The notes beneath the pieces are model-generated. The model was not told where the DNA came from. It saw nothing but the letters and a program-made list of their open reading frames with translations, and did not search any database. Shown here in pieces: positions 1-5,143 of a DNA stretch of 6,175 nucleotides. Both the position numbers and the translations under genes were made by a program. The stretch lies in assembly GCA_027033675.1 (NCBI GenBank), contig JALVKZ010000027.1, positions 1-6,175 of the forward strand, in the 5' to 3' direction. The stretch is from Pyrodictiaceae archaeon (GTDB lineage Archaea; Thermoproteota; Thermoprotei_A; Sulfolobales; Pyrodictiaceae). Every line of letters starts with the position of its first letter. Position 1 is the stretch's first letter.

Positions 1-1127
1 CTGGTATAGGGTTTCTCGGCCCTAGCTACGCCGTTATCATTAGTGATTTCTCGCCAATAGCCTTCCTAGACGACATATATCTCAATGGAGAACGGTTTCA
101 GCCGTTCATGGTAGTGTTTTTCCCGTATAAGGTACTAGACGCGGTAACCATAGGCTCTGCCGCCGTGGACTGGGTCTTGTTAACAAGCAATGGTGACGTG
201 GTCTACGCTCCTGCTGAGAAGAGGTTATCAATACCTAGCCAGCTCAGCGACAAAGTTAGCGAGGCCAGGGAAACCACGTGCAGCTACAAGCTTTACCATG
301 ACCCAGATCTAAGACATGTAGGTGCCTTCTTTAGCGCAGTTGACTACCTCAACATAGTTGTTGCATGGGGTGGTAAGAAGCTAGTCTTAGTAGCCCTTAA
401 CGGTGTTGGTAGCCTTGTGGCTGGCTGCGATAAGAAACCATCAATCATGTACACTAAGGTAATAACGTTTCCGGATGACATTATATGGGCAGGAGGATAC
501 GATTCTAATAGAATACTATGGATTCTGACAGCCAAGGGCCTCTACGCTATGCCGGTAGTCTCCTATAAGTTCCAGACAGCGTGGCTGCCAGTCTCGCCGG
601 AGAAGCTAAGACCAGTATTCGTTACGGAGGCTAAGTCGTTTGCAATTATAGGTATGAACGATGATGCGGTGGTGCTCTTCCTGCAGAATGGCAAGATAGT
701 TGCGAAGTATGTGGAGAATGAATGGGAAGGCGTAGCGAAGGTGAGATCATATCCGCTTCGACTTGAAGGAGTCAGGCTGGTTGAGAATGGAGAGAAGCCA
801 GTAAAAATAATGATATTAAACCCGACGTCGTGGAGCGAGTCTTTACTCGCACTTCAGTATCCGAGCTCTGTGAGCATCTATAGCTTCGACGAGGACCAGG
901 TCGGAGAAGGCATAATTAATGCTACAAGGGAGGTTACCTATACCCTTCCGAAGGGCGATGAGATCATAGGCTTTACAATTGCGCTGCTACATGGGGATAA
1001 GGAATACTCCGCTGTTACTAAGAAGAAGTATGGAATCGAGTTAGGAGAAAACGTCTTCATCTCCGGTATTGTCGTTGTTAAGCCTGATGGCAGGCTAGTA
1101 GCTGTATTGGATTATGAGGGACGGTAG
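1..1127 (+). CDS. Unknown strand-rich protein, 5' truncated by window edge
   Basis: I do not recognise this family. The reading frame is open from base 3 (codons begin GGT ATA GGG) to the TAG at 1125-1127, about 374 residues. The first ATG in frame is at 108, but the 35 codons before it read as ordinary protein (for example DDIYLNGERFQPF) and the other two frames are stopped there. I therefore infer that the gene begins upstream of the window. No Shine-Dalgarno precedes ATG 108; instead a 6-bp inverted repeat (90-95 with 102-107) abuts it. An alternative is a leaderless start at 108, because CATATAT at 74-80 is about 30 bases upstream. The protein shows recurring short hydrophobic strands separated by turns such as SNGD, QNGK, KPDGR and DYEGR. 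This pattern suits an all-beta fold, perhaps a beta-propeller, which is inference only. No catalytic motif or membrane segment is visible in the part seen. Confidence 0.72.
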   Translation, partial: GIGFLGPSYAVIISDFSPIAFLDDIYLNGERFQPFMVVFFPYKVLDAVTIGSAAVDWVLLTSNGDVVYAPAEKRLSIPSQLSDKVSEARETTCSYKLYHDPDLRHVGAFFSAVDYLNIVVAWGGKKLVLVALNGVGSLVAGCDKKPSIMYTKVITFPDDIIWAGGYDSNRILWILTAKGLYAMPVVSYKFQTAWLPVSPEKLRPVFVTEAKSFAIIGMNDDAVVLFLQNGKIVAKYVENEWEGVAKVRSYPLRLEGVRLVENGEKPVKIMILNPTSWSESLLALQYPSSVSIYSFDEDQVGEGIINATREVTYTLPKGDEIIGFTIALLHGDKEYSAVTKKKYGIELGENVFISGIVVVKPDGRLVAVLDYEGR

Positions 1128-1148
1128 GAGAACTAATCAAGTATCCTT

Positions 1149-1209
1149 AGAACGCGTTCTCAACGCTTTTTCTACTTTTATTGATTTTCGCCTTAATTTA
1201 TTATCCTTT
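1149..1209 (+). terminator. Probable T-tract terminator of the first gene
   Basis: Just after the stop codon at 1127 lies a perfect 12-base palindrome, AGAACGCGTTCT (1149-1160). It is followed by several short T-runs (1167-1171, 1176-1179, 1185-1188, then the T/A-rich 1191-1209). Archaeal RNA polymerase terminates mainly at oligo-T tracts, so the T-runs are the likely signal. The palindrome has no spacer, so it makes a poor RNA hairpin and could equally be a protein-binding site. Confidence 0.5.
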
Positions 1210-1237
1210 GTAATGCTGGCTCTATTGCATACAGTAC

Positions 1238-1258
1238 ACGAAATAAAAAATAATTACT
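1238..1258 (+). promoter_or_regulatory. AT-rich candidate promoter of the ABC operon
   Basis: This is the most A/T-rich block upstream of the ABC genes, an A-rich run centred on AAATAAAAAATAATTA. It could hold a BRE/TATA pair. Transcription starting about 25 bases downstream would give a leader of roughly 165-175 bases before the GTG at 1448. The match to a TATA consensus is weak and a nearer promoter is possible, so this is a tentative inference. Confidence 0.25.
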
Positions 1259-1369
1259 GCCCTAGTGCATTCCCGGGGCTATGGAGGATCCTACACACTC
1301 CAGTAGTATTGCCTGGGTAGAAGTGTGGTACCTTGTTCACAAAATGCTAATAACTATGTACTCGTCACA

Positions 1370-1434
1370 CCTAGCCGTCTTCTGGGGGGAGCTTCAGGCG
1401 GCTAGGAAGGCCTTTGCTCTCTGTTTTCTGAGAG
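1370..1434 (+). promoter_or_regulatory. Structured leader with two stem-loops before the ABC operon
   Basis: Two inverted repeats lie back to back ahead of the operon. The first pairs 1370-1380 with 1396-1406: eleven pairs, ten Watson-Crick plus one G-U (1378/1398). Its core is the perfect CTAGCCG/CGGCTAG, and its 15-base loop contains six consecutive G. The second pairs 1417-1421 (CTCTC) with 1430-1434 (GAGAG) around an eight-base T-rich loop. It ends four bases before the GGTGAT ribosome site. The stretch 1128-1447 otherwise has no convincing gene. The arrangement could regulate translation or transcript stability; no known riboswitch class was recognised. Confidence 0.45.
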
Positions 1435-1438
1435 GGTT

Positions 1439-1444
1439 GGTGAT
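1439..1444 (+). promoter_or_regulatory. Ribosome binding site for the GTG start at 1448
   Basis: GGTGAT matches the archaeal anti-Shine-Dalgarno (complement of the 16S 3' end ATCACCTC) and lies three bases before GTG 1448, a rather short spacing. An in-frame TAG at 1403-1405 and the absence of any ATG, GTG or TTG codon in frame between it and 1448 make this GTG the earliest possible start. Confidence 0.6.
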
Positions 1445-1447
1445 AAG

Positions 1448-2461
1448 GTGCCTGGCGCTATTGAGGCCTATGGCCTTGTTAAGCGCTACGTTACTTGGAA
1501 GCGTAAAGGACTACTACGTAGACGTAAGAGGAGCGTTGAGGCTCTTCGGGGCGTTAGTTTCTCTACTCAATGGGGTGAGGTCTTTGGGCTTCTTGGCCCT
1601 AACGGTGCAGGTAAGACTACTACTGTGAAGATACTTTCTACTCTGCTTCTCCCCGATGAGGGCTCTGCACGTGTCGCTGGCTACGACGTGGTTGATGAGG
1701 CTGTCCTGGTTAGGGATAGTATCGGTGTGGTACTGAGTGTTGAGAGAGGGTTCTTCTGGAAGCTTACTGGCCGGGAAAATCTGAGATATTTTGGTATGCT
1801 GCGTGGGCTGAGGGGCAAGGAGCTAGAGGAGAGAGTGTCTCGTGTCCTCCGGCTCGTAGGGCTCGAGGAGCTTGGCGCAGCTGATAAGCTATACGAGGAG
1901 TACTCTCTCGGCATGAAGGCCCGGCTCGCTCTTGCACGCGCACTTCTCCATGACCCCAGGGTGCTTATCCTGGATGAGCCCACGCTTGGCCTTGACCCGG
2001 TCTCTGCGAGGCGTATCCGTGAACTAGTCGTCCGGCTTGCACATGAAGAGAAGAGGGCTGTGCTCATAACTACCCATAATATGTTTGAGGCAGAAATGAT
2101 ATGTGACCGTGTAGCGATAATTGATGAAGGCGTCATAAAGGCTATTGGTTCCCCTAGGGAGCTTAAGGCAAAGATAGCTCACAGTGTCCCCATAATTATA
2201 AGGTTTCGTGGAGACAAGAGCCCGGAGATAGCTGAGAAGGCTCTGCGAGCAGGACTAGAGGTTCTAGGTCTCAGCGTTAAGCCTATCGAGGAGGGCTACG
2301 TGGCCCGGATCCTAGTTAGGAGCGGAGAGGACGAGGAGGCTCTTTCTAGGGCTATTGAGATCCTAGCACGCCTCGGGTTCTCTATTAGGAGTGTGGAGGT
2401 CTCGAGGCCCAGTCTAGAGGATGTATTCGTGGCGCTTACATCGAGGAAGAGTGAGGCTTGA
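1448..2461 (+). CDS. ABC-2 type transporter, ATP-binding subunit (DrrA-like)
   Basis: This is the cytoplasmic nucleotide-binding subunit of an ABC exporter, 337 residues, a normal length for DrrA/NodI-like ATPases. Visible motifs are Walker A GPNGAGKT (50-57), the degenerate signature YSLGMK (152-157) in place of LSGGQ, Walker B RVLILDEPT (171-179, with D176 and the catalytic E177), the D-loop GLD (181-183) and the switch His of TTH (H210). The Q-loop position reads GVVLSVER, so the usual Gln appears to be Ser97. A basic insertion (KRKGLLRRRKR, 18-28) precedes the conserved ALRGVSF, as in ABC-2 relatives. Residues from about 244 to the end match the C-terminal domain of this subfamily, ending in the typical PSLEDVFVALT (321-331). 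The start is GTG with GGTGAT upstream. The TGA overlaps the ATG of the next gene by one base (TGATG), which implies cotranslation with the permeases. The substrate cannot be inferred; drug, lipid or polysaccharide precursors are all known in the family. Confidence 0.95.
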   Translation: MPGAIEAYGLVKRYVTWKRKGLLRRRKRSVEALRGVSFSTQWGEVFGLLGPNGAGKTTTVKILSTLLLPDEGSARVAGYDVVDEAVLVRDSIGVVLSVERGFFWKLTGRENLRYFGMLRGLRGKELEERVSRVLRLVGLEELGAADKLYEEYSLGMKARLALARALLHDPRVLILDEPTLGLDPVSARRIRELVVRLAHEEKRAVLITTHNMFEAEMICDRVAIIDEGVIKAIGSPRELKAKIAHSVPIIIRFRGDKSPEIAEKALRAGLEVLGLSVKPIEEGYVARILVRSGEDEEALSRAIEILARLGFSIRSVEVSRPSLEDVFVALTSRKSEA

Positions 2462-3276
2462 TGCGGTTGCCGTCCTCTTTCTTCGATGTTGTTGCTGCAG
2501 AGTTCTATGCGTATACGAGGTTCTATAAGAATAACCGAGCAATGATGATTGCCGCTTTTATCTGGCCATACCTCATGGTACTGATACTTCTTGGGCTCGG
2601 TTACCTCTTTGGGAGTCTTAGCCAATACGCTGTCCGCATGGGTGTCCGGAACCCGGTCTTCTTCATAGTATCAGCGAGCACCGTAGCCATGAGCTCTACT
2701 TTTATCGTTGACGAGGTCGCTAACTATACGCTCTACAATCGCTGGAACGGAACCCTCTCCTACATACTCTTGACTCCGATGAGGCTGCCAAAGCAGTTAC
2801 TAGCTGCTAGTATTCCCTCAACGCTGATATCGCCGGCTATTAGTGTTACATCAGCGCTTCCGGTTGCGTTGTATTTTGAGGGCCTAAGGGGGGCCGCTAT
2901 AATAGCTGCCTTGTATGCGGTCATTGTTCTCGGGATGATCCCGCTTGCCGGGCTCTCTGTCCTTATAGCTGGGCTCGTTCTCACAGTGAGGGAGGAAACT
3001 AATATAGCTAATAGTATTACGCCGTTTCTCCTACTGGTCTCGGGGGTCTTTTACCCGGTAGCGATATTGCCTAAGGCTTTACAACTCATTGCCATAGCTG
3101 TTCCCGTGAAATACGTTGTAGATATAGCCCGCGCCATAGCCTCTACGGGCACGTTTAGCCACGAGGTCTTCTTAGCAATCTATGCGCTTACATTTATGGC
3201 TTTTACATACAATGCTCTTGTTGCGCCGCTTCTCGGGGCAATAGAGGAGAAGGTGAAGAGGTATGCACCGTTCTAG
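2461..3276 (+). CDS. ABC-2 type transporter permease, first subunit
   Basis: This is an integral membrane subunit of 271 residues with about six membrane segments, near 28-50, 65-85, 115-138, 144-175, 186-212 and 235-258. The typical ABC-2 features are visible: a short cytoplasmic N-terminus, the loop YNRWNGTLSYILLTPMRLP (92-110), which corresponds to the family's 'ERxxGTLexLLxTP' coupling region, and the closing SGVFYPVAILP (194-204) before the fifth-segment region. I chose ATG 2461, which overlaps the preceding TGA by one base with GTGAGG four bases upstream. A TTG codon directly before it (2458) would add one residue. The gene should assemble with the next permease as a heterodimer energised by the upstream ATPase. 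Confidence 0.92.
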   Translation: MRLPSSFFDVVAAEFYAYTRFYKNNRAMMIAAFIWPYLMVLILLGLGYLFGSLSQYAVRMGVRNPVFFIVSASTVAMSSTFIVDEVANYTLYNRWNGTLSYILLTPMRLPKQLLAASIPSTLISPAISVTSALPVALYFEGLRGAAIIAALYAVIVLGMIPLAGLSVLIAGLVLTVREETNIANSITPFLLLVSGVFYPVAILPKALQLIAIAVPVKYVVDIARAIASTGTFSHEVFLAIYALTFMAFTYNALVAPLLGAIEEKVKRYAPF

Positions 3277-4081
3277 TAAAAGCTTGGCCAGATTAACTGC
3301 CGTGATTTACCTTCATAGTGTTAGGACTTGGCGCTATAAGTATAGTTTCATAAATTCATCTATAAACACGATGCTGTGGATAACTATTTTCCTCCTGGGC
3401 GTGATAATGTTTGTGCCGAGCAGGGAGCTGCCAGTAGTAGCGCCGCAGGTCTTCTGGGGGATAACTGTCTGGAACATAATAACTTATACAGTCGTGTATA
3501 TATCTGGCTGGACAACATGGTTCCTAGTATCAATGGGCCTAGTAGAAGAACACATACTCCACGGCCTGGACCTTCCAGCGCTCCTAGCTGGACGCCTCGT
3601 AACAGTCTTAGCAGAGTCCGCCATTGCCGTTCCCCTAGTCTATTTTGTGCTCCGAGGAGTGGCTGGGCCCATGAAGCTCGTGGATAGCGTTGGGCTACTC
3701 TTCTACGGCCTAGCGACTGCCGAGGCGATGGCGCTAGGGTATGCACTTATACTAGCAACGCTGGCTCTTCGCCTAAGCATACCTGGCCCGATGCTTGATA
3801 TAACCAACTTCATACTCTTCGTGATAGGCGGGATAGCAGCTCCGGTAGCAAGGCTTCCCGCACCGCTACGTGTAGTCGCGATTCTTACCCCGTACTCGCA
3901 TGCAGCTGAGATAGTGAGATACGCCGCTACTAGGACCATGCCCTATCTAGGCCTCTTGGCCGAGGTATTGATCAGCGGGGCATTAGCCATCGCCATGCCC
4001 GCTGCTGCCTACATCTTCTACCGCTTTGTTGAGAAGCATTACCTTCGCCGCTATGGCGTGCGCGGAGTAGGTAGAATGTAG
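3263..4081 (+). CDS. ABC-2 type transporter permease, second subunit
   Basis: A 272-residue membrane protein with about six hydrophobic segments (near 31-51, 61-85, 112-131, 142-168, 177-208 and 228-252). It has the same architecture as the preceding permease but is clearly divergent from it. The matching coupling-loop region is EEHILHGLDLPALLAGR (95-111), without the usual GT. The conserved distal region is GGIAAPVARLPAPLRVV (189-205) followed by LTPYSHAAEIVRY (208-220), a good ABC-2 signature. The ATG lies 14 bases inside the end of the upstream gene, with AGGTGA at 3251-3256 six bases before it, so translational coupling is likely. Two non-identical permeases plus one ATPase suggest a complex of two ATPase copies and a permease heterodimer (inference). 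It is the last gene of the operon. Confidence 0.9.
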   Translation: MHRSSKSLARLTAVIYLHSVRTWRYKYSFINSSINTMLWITIFLLGVIMFVPSRELPVVAPQVFWGITVWNIITYTVVYISGWTTWFLVSMGLVEEHILHGLDLPALLAGRLVTVLAESAIAVPLVYFVLRGVAGPMKLVDSVGLLFYGLATAEAMALGYALILATLALRLSIPGPMLDITNFILFVIGGIAAPVARLPAPLRVVAILTPYSHAAEIVRYAATRTMPYLGLLAEVLISGALAIAMPAAAYIFYRFVEKHYLRRYGVRGVGRM

Positions 4082-4125
4082 AGCAGTAACACAAATACCT
4101 GGGGGCTTGAGCTTTTCAGCGAATT

Positions 4126-4147
4126 GGCCTCCTCGCCGGGGGACACC
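4126..4147 (-). repeat. GC-rich element A, related to 5063-5090 in inverted orientation
   Basis: Read on the minus strand, this stretch begins GGTGTC and ends GGAGGCC with nine bases of C/G-rich sequence between. On the plus strand, 5063-5090 also begins GGTGTC and ends GGAGGCC, with 15 bases between. The two copies flank the phosphatase gene in opposite orientation. The match is short and G/C-biased, so chance is possible. Confidence 0.25.
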
Positions 4148-4210
4148 GCCGCGTAACGGCGCCTCCTAGCGGGATGATACCCGGCTGCGCGCCGGAACAA
4201 CTTTTATTAT
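4147..4210 (+). terminator. GC-rich hairpins plus T-tract in the convergent spacer
   Basis: The 134-base spacer between the converging genes contains three overlapping folds. These are CGCCG/CGGCG (4147-4151 with 4157-4161), CCGGC/GCCGG (4181-4185 with 4191-4195), and a longer alternative in which CGGCGC (4157-4162) pairs with GCGCCG (4189-4194), enclosing 4168-4173 paired with 4180-4186. CTTTTATTAT follows at 4201-4210. This is the likely 3' end of the ABC transcript. Because archaeal termination does not need hairpins, the structure may instead stabilise the RNA or be a small RNA. Confidence 0.45.
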
Positions 4211-4215
4211 CTCCT

Positions 4216-5019
4216 TTATGGCTTCTGGAACTGCAACTCCGCTAGGCTCCTAGCGGTATAGGTTGCGTCACATAATTCTCCGCGCTCGCCAGCGACCCCT
4301 GTCAACACTAGTACACTATCTATGCCAGCTCTCTTAGCGGCCTCTATGTCGGTATCGCAGCGATCACCTATAGCAAGGGCCTCTGCAGCATGAACCCCAT
4401 GGAGCTTGAGTGCTAGCTCGAACATATATGTCTCCGGCTTGCCTGCGACGAAGACTGGTCTAGCACCAGTGGATTTCTCTAAGAAGGCTAGGATCGCGCC
4501 AGCACCGGGTGCGTCGCCGCCCTCGACCGGGACGACGTTATCAGTGTTAGTAGCTATCAAGGGGACGCCGCACTTCCTTATCGCTTGATGCGCTCTCCAG
4601 AGCTTATGGTAGCTAACAAGCCTATCAAGACCTACTACAACATAGTCTACGAGACAACTACCAGGATCCATTGACGTATAGACGAGGTGACCCTGCTCTA
4701 CTAGCTCCTCTATGAGGCCCTCCTCCCCTATGACTAGGACGCGGGCCCGGCCACACATATCGACTAACCGGACTGCCACCGCGTAGCCACTCGTAATTAT
4801 CTCGTCGGGGCCAACGTCCCAGCCCATTACTGCTGAGAGTCTCTCCATGTAGAGTCTCCGGCTCCTCGCCGAATTATTGGTCACGAAGACAATCTTTATC
4901 CCAGAGTCGTGTGCCTTGCGGAGCCACTCAACGTTCTCCTCAATAATCTCCTTACCCCTCCACACAACACCGTCGAGATCTACCAGGAAGAGGTGGTAGG
5001 CCTTCTCAAGTATCTGCAA
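4216..5019 (-). CDS. HAD-IIA family (NagD-like) phosphatase
   Basis: A cytoplasmic HAD-superfamily hydrolase of 267 residues, the usual size for the NagD/p-nitrophenylphosphatase/phosphoglycolate phosphatase group. Motif I is DLDGVVW, with nucleophile D14 and acid/base D16. Motif II is TNNS (47-50), the motif III lysine is in AGKPET (K194), and motif IV is GDRCDTD (218-224) with the Mg-binding acidic residues D219 and D224. The middle section, about 75-180, is a C2-type cap and includes the group-typical YVVVGLDR (126-133) and ATNTD (156-160). All catalytic residues are present, so it should be an active Mg-dependent phosphatase. The substrate (sugar phosphate, phosphoglycolate, glycerol phosphate or nucleotide) cannot be told from sequence. 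The start is TTG at 5017-5019: an in-frame TAA lies two codons upstream, and the next part already encodes the FLVDLDG strand. It converges with the ABC operon and diverges from the TIM-barrel gene, so it is probably transcribed alone. Confidence 0.93.
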   Translation of the reverse strand: MQILEKAYHLFLVDLDGVVWRGKEIIEENVEWLRKAHDSGIKIVFVTNNSARSRRLYMERLSAVMGWDVGPDEIITSGYAVAVRLVDMCGRARVLVIGEEGLIEELVEQGHLVYTSMDPGSCLVDYVVVGLDRLVSYHKLWRAHQAIRKCGVPLIATNTDNVVPVEGGDAPGAGAILAFLEKSTGARPVFVAGKPETYMFELALKLHGVHAAEALAIGDRCDTDIEAAKRAGIDSVLVLTGVAGERGELCDATYTARSLAELQFQKP

Positions 5020-5025
5020 TCCTTA

Positions 5026-5030
5026 CTCAC
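5026..5030 (-). promoter_or_regulatory. Ribosome binding site for the TTG start at 5019
   Basis: On the minus strand the bases before the TTG read GGGAGTGAGTAAGGA. GTGAG lies six bases from the start and partly matches the archaeal GGTGA consensus. It supports the TTG start together with the in-frame TAA at 5023-5025. Confidence 0.45.
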
Positions 5031-5044
5031 TCCCCTATACAAGA

Positions 5045-5092
5045 CCCCACGGCTCCCCGGGGGGTGTCGCCGGGCGGGCGCGTGGAGGCCGC
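5045..5092. other. Strong GC-rich hairpin in the divergent spacer
   Basis: The plus strand can fold as CCACG (5047-5051) with CGTGG (5081-5085), continuing inward as 5052-5055 with 5076-5079 and 5056-5060 with 5070-5074. This gives fourteen pairs including one G-U, two one-base bulges (5075, 5080) and a nine-base loop. The G-U would become A-C on the other strand, so the fold is slightly better as plus-strand RNA. It would, however, lie in the leader of the minus-strand phosphatase mRNA if that transcript starts upstream of it. The region also holds the palindrome CCCCGGGG (5055-5062). Its role is unknown. Confidence 0.4.
5063..5090 (+). repeat. GC-rich element B, related to 4126-4147 in inverted orientation
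   Basis: This is the partner of the element at 4126-4147. It shares GGTGTC at one end and GGAGGCC at the other, with a six-base length difference in the middle. It lies partly inside the strong hairpin of the divergent spacer. No target duplications or transposase are visible. Confidence 0.25.
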
Positions 5093-5095
5093 ATC

Positions 5096-5124
5096 CTTTA
5101 TGAGTATCTATCGTGGCTATATAG
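5096..5124. promoter_or_regulatory. AT-rich promoter-like elements between divergent genes
   Basis: CTTTATGAGTA (5096-5106) could be the TATA element of the plus-strand TIM-barrel gene, giving a start near 5125-5130 just ahead of its ribosome site. CTATATAG (5117-5124) is a perfect palindrome that could serve either strand. On the minus strand it would start a phosphatase transcript near 5095 that includes the GC-rich hairpin. On the plus strand it would give a nearly leaderless TIM-barrel transcript. Assignment is tentative. Confidence 0.35.
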
Positions 5125-5128
5125 TCTC

Positions 5129-5133
5129 GGTGA
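5129..5133 (+). promoter_or_regulatory. Ribosome binding site for the TTG start at 5144
   Basis: GGTGA, an exact archaeal Shine-Dalgarno core, lies ten bases before TTG 5144. There is no other start codon in frame between this site and the first conserved-looking residues (ILFDWGTYNG), so it decides the start. Confidence 0.55.
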
Positions 5134-5143
5134 AGCAGGGGCC

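Noticed and set aside
85..110. Start of the first gene at ATG 108 with the upstream CATATAT as promoter
   Set aside because: It is possible as a leaderless start, but the frame is open with sensible residues to base 3 and there is no ribosome site, so an internal methionine is more likely.
1114..1320. 68-codon plus-strand frame overlapping the end of the first gene
   Set aside because: It runs through the T-rich terminator region, its codon choice (CAA, AAT, TTT, CGC) differs from the AGG/AAG/GAG-rich neighbours, and the peptide resembles no protein I know. A small membrane peptide cannot be fully excluded.
1281..1628. 115-codon plus-strand frame entering the ABC ATPase gene
   Set aside because: Its last 180 bases overlap the ATPase N-terminal region, including part of Walker A, in another frame. 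Its upstream part coincides with the leader inverted repeats.
1681..2136. 151-codon minus-strand frame inside the ATPase gene
   Set aside because: It is antisense to the conserved ATPase motifs and is rich in Ser/Arg/Thr, typical of a shadow frame.
3384..3746. Overlapping frames on both strands inside the second permease
   Set aside because: Both are shadows of a well-supported membrane protein gene and give Arg/Ser/Pro-rich peptides without motifs.
4100..4200. Possible tRNA or other known stable RNA in the GC-rich spacer
   Set aside because: No T-loop (GGTTCRA), no acceptor-stem pairing and no recognised C/D box pair was found on either strand.
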